Below are positions 11,182-22,386 of a DNA stretch of 64,000 nt, piece by piece (the first letter of the stretch is position 1; every line of letters starts with the position of its first letter). Position numbers and translations under genes: made by a program. A model generated the notes under the pieces. That model did not search any database. It saw only the letters and a program-made list of their open reading frames with translations, and had not been told where the DNA came from. This DNA comes from Paratinospora sagittata. Taxonomy: Eukaryota; Streptophyta; Magnoliopsida; Ranunculales; Menispermaceae. The DNA lies in contig CM069598.1 of the NCBI GenBank assembly GCA_035771175.1, forward strand, positions 16,539,438 to 16,603,437. Direction: 5' to 3'.

Positions 11182-12519
11182 GTTCCCGCAGATTCACGAC
11201 TTAGACAGAGTGTTTTCCAAGAGGCTCACAGATCTCATTATGCTATTCATCCTGGCGGAACCAAGATGTATCATGATATGAAAAGAATGTATTGGTGGCC
11301 CGACATGAAGAGAGAGATAGCTCAGTTCATTCAGAGGTGTGAGATTTGTCAAAAAGTCAAAGCTGAGCAACAGAGGCCTGGAGGGCAGATGCAACCGCTT
11401 GCCATTCCTGAGTGGAAATGGGAGCACGTCACTATGGACTTTGTTGTGGGATTACCCAACACCCCGAGAAGACATAATGCTGTTTGGGTTATTATTGATC
11501 GCTTGACCAAGTCCGCTCACTTTCTACCGGTGAACACTAGGGATTCTATGGACAAGCTGAGCAGACTCTATATGTGGGAGATAGTCAGATTACATGGGGT
11601 GCCAGTTTCAATTGTGTCAGATAGGGATCCGAGGTTTACATCGGTATTCTGGCAGGGGTTGCAGAGGCAGCTCGACACTAGACTAGATCTCAGTACGGCT
11701 TTTCACCCCCAGACGGATGGCCAGTCTGAGGGGTTGATATCGATTTTAGAGGATATGCTTCGAGCTTGTGTCCTTGAGTCCAGTGGTAATTGGGAGGAGT
11801 ACATACATCTGTGTGAGTTCGCGTACAACAACAGCTATCAGTCCAGTATTGGCATGGCTCCTTTTGAGGCATTGTATGGTCGACCCTGTAGATCTCCGAT
11901 CTGTTGGACGGAGGTAGGGGATGTTGCGGTGATGGGACCCGAGTTTGTACATGAACACACAGAGAAGATTAAGAGGATCAAGCATAATATGAAGGTAGCC
12001 CAAGACAGGCAGAAGAGTTACACTGATGCCAAGCGGAAGACCGTAGAGTTCGAGGTGGGTGACCAAGTTTTATTGAAGGTCTCACTTCAGAAGGGCCAAA
12101 CTAGATTTGGGATAAAAGGCAAGCTCGCTCCAAGATTTATTGGGCCGTTCGAGGTTTTAGAACGAATTGGCCCCGTCGCTTACCGATTAGCCTTGCCACC
12201 TCAGTTAGCAGCAGTCCACAATGTCTTTCATGTGTCAATGTTGAGAGCGTACAAGAGTGATTTTGATCACGTCTTGGACTGGAGAAACATTGAACTGAGG
12301 CAGGATGAGACTTATGATGAGGAACCTATTCAGATACTTGACCGGAAGGTCCAGAGGTTACGTAACCGCGAGATTCCGATGGTTAAGGTGAGATGGCAGT
12401 TCCATGGCGAGGAGCAGGTTACTTGGGAGCGTGAGGACTACATGATGGAGCACTTTGCCGAGTTCATGGGCTTAAGTAATTTCTTAACCTTAAAACTTCG
12501 AGGACGAAGTTCATTCTAA
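11182..12519 (+). pseudogene. Chromovirus integrase with C-terminal chromodomain-like region (5' truncated pol)
   Basis: The frame is open from about 11182 to the stop at 12517-12519; no in-frame ATG is expected because it is the tail of a polyprotein. In order: an HHCC zinc-binding region (SHYAIHPG ... [10 protein letters not shown]), the DDE core ([13 protein letters not shown], then [16 protein letters not shown], then [10 protein letters not shown]), the GPY/F motif region ([20 protein letters not shown]) and a C-terminal chromodomain-like block (VKVRW...[12 protein letters not shown]). This layout is typical of plant chromoviruses of the Tekay/Del kind, where the chromodomain may direct integration into heterochromatin. 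About 440 codons are uninterrupted, so this part is well preserved. A TAG lies at 11179-11181, at the junction with the host element. RT and upstream domains are missing. Confidence 0.85.
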
Positions 12520-12954
12520 GGTGGGTGTGATGTGACGCCCCGAAAATTATTTCATCTAGCCCATAACCCAATTGCATTTTGTCCAAACTCTATGTGTTGC
12601 CTTGATATGTTTGGTGTTTGTTTGATGGTTGTTTAATGTTTGTATAGTTGATGCTTGATAATGTATATAAATATGTGTATCATAAATTATATATGGGTCA
12701 TGTTAAATTAAAGTATAATGTATATGTTATTATTTATGCATGGGCCCATTAAACCATGAATTGATATGGGTTAGGATTGATTGAATAAAAGGATAAATGA
12801 GAATGAAATTTGGTGTATTAAATGGATTGAACATTTAAAATACATGGAAGCATGAGATTGGTTAAAATACATGTGGTTGGTATGGGTAGTATGAGACCAA
12901 CACATGTGAAGGTTGGTGCATGAAAGTGGACAAGTGTCCCATGCCCACTTCTAG

Positions 12955-13105
12955 AATCCAAGAATGTGCTAGCAAATGAGGTGAGTGGAGGAGAGAATCT
13001 AAGAATGTGCTAGAAAATGAGGTGAGTGGAGGAGAGAATCCAAGAATGTGCTAGAAAGTGAGGTGAGTGGAGGAGGGAATCAAGGAAGTGCTAGAAAGAG
13101 GTGAG
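12955..13105. repeat. 41-bp minisatellite inside chromovirus LTR
   Basis: About four copies of a unit with AAGAATGTGCTAG and GAGGTGAGTGGAGGAG repeat with a period of 41, 41 and about 40 bases. A GA-rich low-complexity tract follows (13105-13175). Such internal minisatellites are common in long LTRs. Confidence 0.8.
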
Positions 13106-13332
13106 TGGAGAGAAAGGAAAGAAGAAGAGAAAGAAAAGAAGAGAAAGGAAAGAAGAAGAGAAAGAAGGAGAGAGTTGCAGGAGGAAGATCCCTGCGACAT
13201 TTTCATCAAAGAGGTGGATCTTTCGAATATATGGTCAGATTGAGCTCAAAATTTGTCAGCAAGTTCGTAGCTTATGGTTATTCATTCAGGACGGTGGAGA
13301 TCTTGATCAGAGGTTTCTTCTAAGAGCTCTAA

Positions 13333-13655
13333 CCTCTCAAACAAAGCTGGTCGGAAAGTCTAGATTTCTCGCGTCATTTCGATCAAATTTCTAGATCTCC
13401 TTAATCTACCGTTAGATGGATGTAAAATCTGGGTATGTAGTGTACAACTGATATATCTGAATTCTGAACGGTAGATATGTTGATTTGTGGTTTTGTCTGA
13501 GAGATATAACCTCTGAAACAAAGCTGGTCGGAAAGTCTAGATTTCTGGTGCCGTTTCTCTAAAACCTGTAGATCGCCTCAATCTACCGTTGGATGGATAT
13601 AAAATTTGGGTATGTAGTTTATAACGAATATTTCTGTATTCTGAACGGTGAAGAT
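13333..13655. repeat. 177-bp diverged tandem duplication inside chromovirus LTR
   Basis: Two segments starting at 13333 and 13510 share ACAAAGCTGGTCGGAAAGTC, ATCTACCGTT, TAAAAT.TGGGTATGTAGT and ATTCTGAACGGT. They are offset by 177 bases and are visibly diverged, so the duplication is part of the LTR's own history. Confidence 0.7.
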
Positions 13656-15126
13656 GTTTATGTGTTTATTCTTTTCTGAGATATAGTCATCTGAGTTTGA
13701 GTATTTACAGCAGGAAAGGAGAAATTGTCTGATTAGAGACTTGTTCATCAAAGATACCTATCTTTTGGGTCCACCGTTGGATTGGGCTGATATTTGGACA
13801 GAAGGTTTGTTTCTTCACATACTTCAATCTGTACGGTTGATTTTGTGATTACATATTTCTGTTGGTAGATTGATACATCTGAACAGAATAATACATTTGA
13901 AGAATTGGTAGGGTTGTTTGTATTAGACCTACATTTAGAATATGAACTTAGACCTTTCCAAATAGCTTGCATGTCAACTATGTTGACCTAGTTTCCATTG
14001 TTGATGAACCCATGATGCAAAATCAGTGATATACATGGCTGAACATTGTGACCTAGTGTAAATCGACAATATGGCCTAAGTATGGAAAATTTTATATTTT
14101 AGGGCTTTTGATGCTTTTGGCCTAGAATCATTGAATTGATGCAACTTATGTTTAATTAAGCATGATTAGGGTTGATTATGCTACTGATTTGGTGGTTGTG
14201 ACCATATCATGGGTTAGGCCTACTTGTGATCAAGTGACCCAATTTGGGCATGTTTATGCCTAAAGGAATTGAAAATCAGTATTTTTGATTAATAGAATGG
14301 TTGATGTATGAGAACTATGCATTAGAGGCCTAAGTCATGTGATTTGAGTTGAATGATGAGATTAGATGGGATTTAGGCCTATTGTCTATATGTGGGCTGA
14401 TTTTGGGTTGATGTGTAATGTCTATGTGATTGAGCATAGAAATTGATGTATGGTAGGATATTAATGTATGTTTCAGGATCTTGATTGGGTTGATTGTAAG
14501 TATTATATTTTAGATTATGTAATTATAATACTTACCACATTGTAGTATGCGTGAGTTGGGACTTGTTGGATAGACCATGTGGGCATATGGCGATTTTTAT
14601 TTGTACCCACAATTTTGGACTTTATGTGTATGTCAATTTTAATGAACTATAGGGATTATAATTTTATTTACGGTTCATTTTTATGGATTATCTCTTGTCT
14701 TTGATGATTAATACGGTGGGTAGTTTTGTTTAGTACCTTTTGATATCATGTCGTTGTTGAGATAAGGCTCGTAGGGTCTCAACCACCTCACGGGAGTTGA
14801 GGAGTGGTCGGAGATGCCTACGCCGGGCGTCCCGCCCCGGCATTCCGCATGCCATTCCCTGCGAGGTTGGTGGTCCGGGGCGCGGGGTCGCCACAGCTTA
14901 GTTTTCTCTAAGTGTTTGCTGGGTCATTAGGTTGGTATTACGGCGATTTGAACCTTTTGGTTATCTTCTCGGTAACGATTTGATCGTCGCTCCAAGGCAC
15001 TTTAAGGGTCAGTGACCCATCTTCTTGGTAGTATTTTCTGCGTGTATTATATGATATGGGTAGTTATGAGGCTTTGTTAATGTTTTAAATGTGTGATGGT
15101 TGCTCGTATTTCTACTTCTCAGTGTC

Positions 15127-15531
15127 ATGAGGAGGAGCGAGAGATTGGGACAACCGCGCACAGGGCCATCCAATGATGACCAGATCGGGAGGATGGAGGA
15201 GATCATTCAGGCACAGACTTCACAGATACAGGCGTTAGTGCAGCAGGTTGAGGCTATTGCTCGACAGTCACCTCAAGCAATACCTCAAGAGGCGGGCACT
15301 AGTGGGGCCGAGGCTAGTGGAGCTGCAGGGGCAGCAAGACCTCAAATGGCTGTACCTCAGCCTATGCCTACACCTGCTCCTATTGTTGTGGAGAACCCCA
15401 CTGATCGGCGGATCAGACTGCTAGAGAAGTTCATGAAGCTAAAGCCTAAGGAATTCACTGGTGGGGTTGACTTGAAGAAGGCCGAAGATTGGCTGAAGAA
15501 TATCGAGAAGATCAGTCGCTCCTTAACATAG
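15127..15531 (+). pseudogene. Chromovirus gag N-terminal fragment
   Basis: The likely start is the ATG at 15127 (MRRSERLGQPRTG); an upstream open stretch has no better start. The protein has a glutamine-rich helical segment (IQAQTSQIQALVQQVEA), an Ala/Pro-rich linker, and then the conserved beginning of a Ty3-type gag domain (RRIRLLEKFMKLKPKEFTGG, AEDWLKNIEKI). It stops after 135 codons at the junction with the Tat element, so the rest of gag is missing. It is gag of the element whose LTR lies just upstream, in the usual LTR-leader-gag order. Confidence 0.75.
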
Positions 15532-15573
15532 CTACTGAACACCTCGGCAAATACTGTAACATAGCTACTGAAC
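15524..15573. repeat. 17-bp direct repeat at the nested-insertion junction
   Basis: TAACATAGCTACTGAAC occurs at 15524-15540 and again at 15557-15573. The pair straddles the switch from plus-strand chromovirus gag to minus-strand Tat integrase. It may mark the breakpoint (filler or local duplication). Confidence 0.7.
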
Positions 15574-15574
15574 T

Positions 15575-16560
15575 GCTAATGCCCACTGGTAATACTTCTT
15601 GAGGTGCTCGACATTCCAAGGCTTAGGAATGTTTTTCCTAATCAGATCTTCGAGCTCGTACACCCCCTTGCGAAGTACCACTGTGATTTTGTAAGGCCCT
15701 TCTTAGTTGGGATCGAGGGCGCCTACTTCGGGCTCACGTGTGTTCAGCATGACATTCCTTAACACTAGGTGTTAAGCATCGACTGCCAAATGAAGCGCGT
15801 GGTCTTCTGCTCAGTAATTTTTGCTAACGGCTCGACCTCTGCCCACTTGGTAAAGTAGTCAACAACTACAATTCCAAACTTGACCTGACCTTTACAGGTC
15901 GATAGAGGTCCTATCAGGTCCACCCCTACTGAGCGAAAGGCCATGGTCCCTGCATCGGAGAAAAATTTTCCACTGGAGCTCAGATGTTTGTTTTATGTCT
16001 TTGGCAACTGTCACACTTCCGAGCTATCCTTATGGCGTCTTGTGGATTGTCGACCAATAGTAGCCCTGGCAAAAAACTTTGTATGCGAGAGTCCTTCCAC
16101 CCGAATGGTTACCACATACACCTGCACGAATCTCTTCCAAAACTAGTCGTGCTTGCTCCTCCTATAAACATCTTAAATAAGGCATAGAGAAGCTGCGCCT
16201 ATAGAGTTGACCGTCTATTATGGAATATCTAGCAACGTGTCTTTGCACTTTCCTTGCTTTGATCTTGTCCTCGGGGAGGTTGCCATTTCGTAGTAAATTT
16301 TCGATCGGGTCCATCCATGATGAGGTCTGGCTAAGTGTGCCGACCTGTTGGTCAGTACTAAGTTTTCCAATACACTTTTCGGGTAGAAGTTCCACTCGAA
16401 CCTGGATCATGAGCTCAGTCTCCGAGGAGGAGGCCAACTTGGAAAGTGCATTATCCAAGGTGTTTCCTGTTCTCGACACCTACGTTAGTTCATACTCCTT
16501 GAACATTCCTAGCAAAGCCAGTGCTTCCTTCAGATATGCTTGCATTCTGTCGTCCTTGGC
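15575..16560 (-). pseudogene. Tat-type integrase region
   Basis: Read on the minus strand, 16479-16162 carries a linker block typical of Tat elements between RNase H and integrase (DNALSKLASS, SSWMDPIENLL, DGQLYRRSFSMPYLRCL). Further on, around 15770-15580, the C-terminal region is recognisable (LNTREPEVGALDPN, GPYKITVVLRKGVYELE, PWNVEHLKKYY). Stops interrupt the frame. The catalytic core between these parts is poorly preserved or partly missing: only about 1 kb lies between RNase H and the end. The solo LTR at 16566-17876 separates it from RNase H. Confidence 0.65.
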
Positions 16561-16565
16561 CTGAT

Positions 16566-17876
16566 TGTCACACCTAGCTCGGACGCGCCTAAACCGGCGG
16601 AACACTCACGGGCGGGGCACGAATGCATTATAACGATAATAGCAGAGTCAGCGGAAGCACAATTTAGTACAAGTCTGATTTCATTAATTTTAGAATATTT
16701 TTGTACATAAAATGGTTAAGGGAACATTCTCCCAAAAATCCCCAATGAATAATACAAAGGGTACAAAATGTGGGCCCAAATACCTGCACCCAGTCCACCC
16801 TAATCTCCTATGAAAAATTGGATAACAACGGGGTGAGCTACGTGCTCAGTGGGTAAAATAATTCGTGAATATATCAGTTAATAAAACAAACTTCATAATC
16901 AAATATCTTAAATACACATCAGAGCATTATAATCAATTCAATATGTATGTATGCATGACACCGTCTCGTAATGGTTGATGAATGTACATCGCCTGAGTTC
17001 ACGTACATATGTCCTTCCCCAGAATTAGCCAGGTTCTCATTGTACGTCCCTCTCCAGAGAAATATAATGAATAGCGAGCATCGCTCCTAACTATTCTATG
17101 AATCATAAACCACATACGTCCCTAGGTGGTGATATGTATGATGCCAATGCATGACTTGGTCTGTATAAACTGGTCCGATCTTTACTTAACATTTAAACAG
17201 GATTTAGCGACGTCTTGTGATCCTTATCAAGGTCGGTATCACTACGTGCAAGGTTAGGACATTCAGTATTACTGTATAAGCTGATAGTTTTCAAATAAGA
17301 CCAACCAGATCAGTCTCCAGTTGAGAGGTGAGACACGAGGTCTACTTAATTACCAATCGTCTAGAGCAGCATGCTACCTCCCGTTTATTATTTAAAGTTA
17401 CTGAGGACAAGACTGAGTCTGGTTGAGCCAGATTGACTACTAATCCGACATAATAACAATGTAATACTTGAATTCCAAATATACAAGCATAAATGAAACA
17501 ATATGAACATTATACGCAATAATGCCGTGTAAATAAATAGTAGACATAAAGATAAATGAATGTAAACTATAATAAAAGTTATAAGACACGCAAACATATG
17601 TTTCGTTCCCCACCTTCAGATAAGAACTTCTTTCAGAACTCGCATTTTTCCACGGACAGAACCGCGTTGCACCGCACAGAGAGTCTCAAAAGAACAAAAA
17701 CTCAAAATAAGTGAGAAGAAAAAGAAAAATCACAAAGAGGAGGTGATTTGGTGTGAGAAATGAGGAGGGATGAGGGTCCTTATATAGAGAGATTGGCGCC
17801 CAAACGTCCGGGCAGTCTGCCCGAACATTTTTTTTTGGTGTGAAATCCTAAGGTATTACACTACTCTGGGATTTCA
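16566..17876 (-). mobile_element. Solo LTR inserted in the Tat element (TSD CTGAT)
   Basis: The segment begins TGTCACACC and ends GGGATTTCA on the plus strand and is flanked by a perfect 5-bp duplication, CTGAT, at 16561-16565 and 17877-17881. If it is removed, the RNase H reading (SEYQ) joins directly to AKDDRM of the next conserved block, confirming a clean insertion. No internal region is present, so it is a solo LTR from LTR-LTR recombination. It is homologous, in inverse orientation, to 53042-54406. The 5' end on its own strand has about 16 extra bases (TGAAATCCCAGAGTAG) before TGTAATACC. Confidence 0.9.
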
Positions 17877-17881
17877 CTGAT

Positions 17882-20099
17882 ACTCTGAGGTGACCTGTCC
17901 TGCGACGAGTTGGGAGTCGCAATGGACTAGCAACTTTTTCATCCCCCAGCTGAGAGCAAATCGCAAGCCAGCCAGAAGTGCTTCGTACTCTGCTTCATTA
18001 TTGGATGCTAGAAAATCGAAGCGAAGAGCACACAAATGTTTCTCATCTCCGGAGGACATGAGCACTATTCTGGCTCCACATCCTTGCTTGCAGGAAGAGC
18101 CGTCGACGAACAACTTTCAGGCTTCTTCTGGGACCTGATCGGTGGTCGGAGATATCTGGGGCAACTCAGACAAAAAATCTGCCAATGCTTGACCCTGCAT
18201 AGAGGATGGTACGCGATGTCGAATTCGCTCAACTTGATGGCCCACTTAGTCAATCGTCCGGATGTTTTCGGCCTCATGAGCACCTATCTTAGTGGGTGCT
18301 TGGTGAGAACGACTATGGTGTGGGCCTTGAAGTAGGGTCTCAACTTCCTAGCTGAAGTGACGAGTGCTAGTGCCAGCTTCTCAATTTCTGGATATCTCGT
18401 CTCTGCGTCGAGCAAAGACTTGTTGGTATAGTAGACCGCCTTTTGGCTGCCTAACTTTTCTCTGACCAAAGCAGAAGCTAGGTATAGGAAGAGTTGTTCT
18501 TCATGAAGGGGTTTTGAGAGCAGAGAGGCTTGACCTAGGTAAGCCTTTAGCTCCTGAAAGGCCTTCTCACACTCTGCGGTCCACTCCACTGCATTCTTCT
18601 TGATCAACTTGAAGAACGGAAGACATCTGTCTGTGGAGTTGGAGATGAACCTGCCCAGTGCGGCTACGTACCCAGTGAGCCTCTAGACTTCCTTTATGGT
18701 GCAGGGTGATCTCATGTTGACCAGAGCCTTGATATTGTCGGGGTGTGCTTCGATTCCTCTCTAATTAATTAGGAATCCTAGGAATTTATCAGAGCTTACT
18801 CCAAACGTGCACTTCGCCGGGTTGAGCTTCATGTGATACTTTCTCAGTATCGTGAATAGCTCTTTTAGGTCGGTAGGATGAGCTCCCGACTCAACGCTTC
18901 TGACCAACATGTCATCAATGTAGACTTCCATGTTCACTCAAATTTCTTTTTGCGAACATGTTGTTAACCAGCCTTTGATAAGTAGCTTCAACATTTTTCA
19001 AGTCGAAAGGCATCACCTTGTAGCAATACATACCTCAATCTGTAACGAAGGTTGTCTTCTCTTAATCTTTACGACTCAGCACAATTTGGTTGTATCCTGA
19101 ATACGCGTCAATGAAACTCAACAACTCGTGACCTGTAGTTACATCCACTAGCTGGTCGATGCGAGACAGCGGGAAGTTATTTTTTGGGCAGGCTTTGTTC
19201 ACATCAGTGCAGTCGACGCTTGTTCTCCACTTCCCATTAGATTTCTTGACCATCACTACGTTGGCCAACCAATCGGGGTATAATACTTTTCTGATGAACC
19301 CGGCCGCCAATAACTTCTCTACCTCTTCTCGTAGACCTTGTGTTCGGTCGGAATTGAGAACCCTTCTTTTTTGTTGGACCGACTTTGCCTCAAGGTCGAC
19401 GTTCAGCTAGTGCACCATCATGTTGGTCGGTATTCTAAGCATGTCTTCATGGGACTAGGCAAAAATGTCTCTGTGTTCCCGTAAGATATCGACCAAGTAA
19501 TCGGTAAGGGTGGGGCTCATTCCTGTACCGATCTTGATAGTCCTAGCTGGATCTTCTCCGACTTGTACCTCAGCCCATTTATCCTGGGGTTCGAGCCCTG
19601 ACACCTCTTCCTTGAGGTCGAGGTCGGAACTAGCTGGATGCTCTAGGAGCATTAGTTGTTCCTGTGTAGATTTGAGACTTTTTTTGTGTCCCGTCTTCTT
19701 CTTCACAGCCGTGACATAACAGTCCCGTGACTCTTTTTGGCTGCCCCGCATTACTCCGACGCCTCGCTTTGCTGGGAACTTCAGATCCAGATGATAGGTT
19801 GATACAACCTCCCTTAGATTATTGAAGAGTGGTCGTCCTATGATGGTGTTGTAGACGGTTGGACACTTTACTACCAAAAAACTAGCCATGACCGTAATTT
19901 TGTGCTTAGAGTCACCGACTGTTACTGATAGGGTTATCCGTCCTTCCGGCATGATGCCATTTCCAGTGAAGCCGATCAGAGGGACATCTACCGAGCTTAG
20001 TTGATCCTTGGTCAGTCTTAGTTTCTCAAATGCCAACCAGCATTCGACGAATTTTGTAGTTGCCACGGTCATCGTGACTACTAAAGCGTCGGCGTGTGG
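17882..20099 (-). pseudogene. Tat-type protease, reverse transcriptase and RNase H
   Basis: The minus strand reads, in order: protease remnant (20072-19700: FEKLRLTKDQLSSVDVPLIG, CPTVYNTIIGRPLFNNLR), RT (19310 downward: GFIRKVLYPDWLANVVMVKK, RTSVDCTDVNKACPK, FIDAYSGYNQI, then the YIDDM catalytic motif near 18925) and RNase H (18607-17882: ETRYPEIEKLALALV; FVDGSS, NNEAEYEALLAGL, HCDSQLVAGQV with the acidic residues). In-frame stops at 19457-19455, near 19400, 19064 and others, plus frame changes around 18960, inactivate it. The protease lacks the segment with the catalytic Asp-Ser/Asn-Gly triplet: TTKFVEC runs straight into WLAFEKL. Gene order and motifs are those of Ty3/Gypsy elements. Confidence 0.85.
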
Positions 20100-21812
20100 T
20101 CAAATTATATCTTGAGCTCCCTCCTCGGTGAAGGTAATCGTGAAGTCGACCCGCTTCTGTTTCTCAAGTCGGTACCCAAGGTTCATGACTTTCAACCTCA
20201 ACTCTCGGACATATGCCTTCATAGCCCAGTTCGAGGTACTAATCTGGTCTTCACCAAAGATTGTTCTTATCTCGCCAACTGGCCCAGTTTGGTTATCTTC
20301 CAGAGTCCTCTGCCGGTTTGGATTCTTCACGAACTCCCTTAGATGACCTTTGCGGATTAGGGTTTCGATCTCTTGCTTGAGATCATAGCATTGGTCGGTA
20401 TCGTGACCGTGGTCTCGATGGTATCGGCAGTATTTCTTCTTATCTCGTTGTTTCGTGGGCGTTTTCAACTTTCGGGGACATTGGATGTACTCTATGTTCT
20501 AGATCTCCAGGAGGACCTGCTCTCGTGAAACAGTAAGAGGCGTGTAGTTGCAGTACACGTTTTGAGGTACTTTGTTACTCTTCTGATCTCGGCTGCCAAC
20601 ATTCGATCTTTTCCCGCCTCTGTTGTCCTCCTTTGAGTCATATTCCCTTTTCCTCTTGTTCTCCTTCTTCGAGCTTTTCAGGGACTCATCCGCCACTTGT
20701 TTTGCATCAGTTTGCTCATCAGCATTGATGTATTTTTCTGCTCGGTCAAAGATCTCTTCGTAGGTTTGGGCCTTCTTTTTTTCAAGGGAATATTGGAACT
20801 TCCAAGGCCTTAACCCTACGAGGAAGGCGATGATCGTCGTTTTATCGTCGCAGTCGTCTATGTCGTCTTGTACGTTGTCGAAGCGACTGAGGTACTCCTT
20901 TAGGGTTTCGCCTTTCTTTTGCTTGATTCTCAGCAAATTGTTCACAAACTTTTCCCTTTCCTTCTTCCCAACAAAGTGGTTCATGAATTTGTGAGCTAAG
21001 TGCCCAAAAGAATATATAGAACCAGTTTCGAGTTTCCGGTACCACTTCCGAGTAGGTTTGCCAAGGGTGATCTGGAAGCCCTTGCACATGGTAGCGTCGT
21101 CGTAACCCTTAAATTCCATCCAGGACTTGTAGTTCTCAATGTGCTCTCTGGGGTCTACCTTCCCTTTGTACGTTTTAACATCTGCGGTCTTGACGTTCTT
21201 TTGAAGCAATGTCTGGAGTACATCCTCAATAAAAAGAGAAAGGAGTTCTTTATACTCGTGGTAGTGCCGAGGTGCAGTCCTAGTAGTTTCAAAGCGTTCT
21301 GATTTGTACAGCCTTCTCGGTATCGATCTCTTTGGACCAAGCTTTTCTACCACAACTTCTTTCTCGGATATCGACCTGTGTGAGGCTGGTTTTGTTCGTC
21401 GCTGAAGAGCCGACCTGATCCTTGAGAAAATTGAGCTGTGACTTTTCTTGGTGTTCAGTGAGTGACGTAAGTCTTTAGTAGATAAAGACTTACGATTAAG
21501 AGGGGTTTTTCCTGGTACTGACCTCTTCTTCGAGGTCACACTTTGGCACCTACTCTCCTCTTCCCTCTGGGGTCGAGGGCTAGGACGTGGTAGGTGACTA
21601 TGAAGTGGTTGTAGGGGGAGCACTTCCCTCAACATCCGTTGTTCCAGGACGTTTTGAGTCATTTTTTCCAGGTTCTTCTCTATAGCAGCCAACCTCATTT
21701 TCTGAGCAAAATTCTTAGACTGCTTTTTCAGTGGTCTCCCCTTTTGTTTTTTGGGTGCCGCCGGCGTGGCGACAGACTCTATTTGAATTGGTATTTCTGC
21801 CTCTTGACTCAT
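20100..21812 (-). pseudogene. Tat-type gag with zinc knuckle
   Basis: I place the start at the minus-strand ATG at 21812 (MSQEAEIPIQ), just downstream of the LTR and primer site; an upstream in-frame start lies in the LTR and is unlikely. The protein has a basic N-terminal region, a retrotransposon gag domain (about residues 210-360: DPREHIENYKSWMEFKGYDD, KFMNHFVGKKEREKF, LKEYLSRFDN) and a knuckle of the Tat type (CRYHRDHGHDTDQCYDL). A TAG at 20501-20499 separates the gag domain from the knuckle, and a TGA at 20102-20100 separates the knuckle from protease, all in the same frame. Gag forms the virus-like particle that packages the element RNA. Confidence 0.85.
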
Positions 21813-21843
21813 GACGACAAAGCTGTTTTTAACTTGCAATGTC

Positions 21844-21865
21844 GATCCCCACAGACGTCGCCAAA
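21844..21865 (-). other. Primer binding site of the Tat-type element
   Basis: On the minus strand the bases right after the 5' LTR read TTTGGCGACGTCTGTGGGGA. Tat-lineage elements commonly carry TGGCGCCGTCTGTGGGGA-like sites at this place. It lies directly inside the LTR end (CCAACA). One base differs from my recollection of the usual site. Confidence 0.6.
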
Positions 21866-22366
21866 TGTTGGTGTAAGATTTGACCAACACCAGTAGACAA
21901 TGAAGTGGAGAGAAGATGCTGATCTGGAACTCGTTGGAGTGCTGGAGAAATCGCCGAAGGTTGGTTATCTGGAAGAGGGAAAACAAGAGAATACAGGCTA
22001 TCGTATGGAACACTGGTGTGGTGTCGGCCAAAGACCTTCTTATGCCTAAGTTAGTTCAGAACTACGTAATACTGAACTCAGTCGAGAATGACTTAGAATT
22101 TCTTACCTTCCCTTTAGGTGTTAGGGTCTTTTTATAGAGAAGGCTTGAGGTCTTTGGCCTTGTCGTAGTGTTGTTGTATAATCATGAATCCAACTTGTGC
22201 TGGGAGAACATATTTGATTCTTGGTAGGATTTGGTCCGATCCTCATAGGATTAGGATGATTTATCAAAGTCCTAGTCGAACTGGTAAAATATCTGGCTTT
22301 ATCAGAGTCGGATTATGAGTAAATCCCGAGCTTGTCGCAATGGATCACGCTCTATCCCTATTTGAT
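21866..22366 (-). repeat. 5' LTR of the Tat-type element, truncated
   Basis: The segment matches the first 500 bases of the LTR at 7720-8595 and then stops matching at about 22366, after CTATCCCTATTTGAT. Around 375 bases that should contain the promoter end are missing. A 15-base stretch (ATTATGAGTAAATCC, 22312-22326) recurs right after the break (22372-22386). Confidence 0.8.
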
Positions 22367-22386
22367 CTGGTATTATGAGTAAATCC

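Larger units (their letters stand above)
12531..14895 (+). repeat. Chromovirus LTR
   Basis: The LTR starts TGTGACGCCCCGAAAATT, just after the pol stop and a purine-rich AAGGTGGG stretch, and ends in a GC-rich block with GGGGTCGCCACA. Chromovirus LTRs often begin TGTRACGCCCC and end GTCGTGACA, which supports the ends. A weak initiator-Met tRNA match (TGGTATTACGGC, 14933-14944, 9 of 12) lies downstream, so the true end could be up to 30 bp further. Length is about 2.37 kb. It is the only LTR seen for this element. Confidence 0.7.
11175..15541 (+). mobile_element. Chromovirus fragment ordered integrase-LTR-gag, nested in the Tat element
   Basis: This plus-strand block begins inside a Ty3/Gypsy integrase, runs through the chromodomain-like end, a polypurine stretch and one complete LTR, and stops inside the next gag. 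RT, RNase H and protease are absent. The order pol end-LTR-gag start is what one sees around the shared LTR of two tandem elements, or in a linearised one-LTR circle. It interrupts the Tat element between its integrase C-terminus (from about 15575, minus strand) and its antisense ORF. Exact boundaries are within 10-20 bases. Confidence 0.75.
7720..22366 (-). mobile_element. Tat/Retand-type Ty3/Gypsy retrotransposon, degenerate, with nested insertions
   Basis: Read on the minus strand the order is: truncated 5' LTR (21866-22366), primer binding site, gag with a CX2H-type knuckle, protease, RT, RNase H, integrase, a long non-pol region carrying an antisense ORF, polypurine tract and 3' LTR (7720-8595). 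An antisense ORF between pol and the 3' LTR is known from Tat-lineage elements such as Grande and Retand, and the primer site also fits that lineage. The pol frame has many in-frame stops and the protease lacks its catalytic segment, so the element is dead. A chromovirus fragment (about 11175-15541) and a solo LTR (16566-17876) are inserted, which inflates the span to 14.6 kb. The right end is truncated, so no target duplication can be read. Confidence 0.85.
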
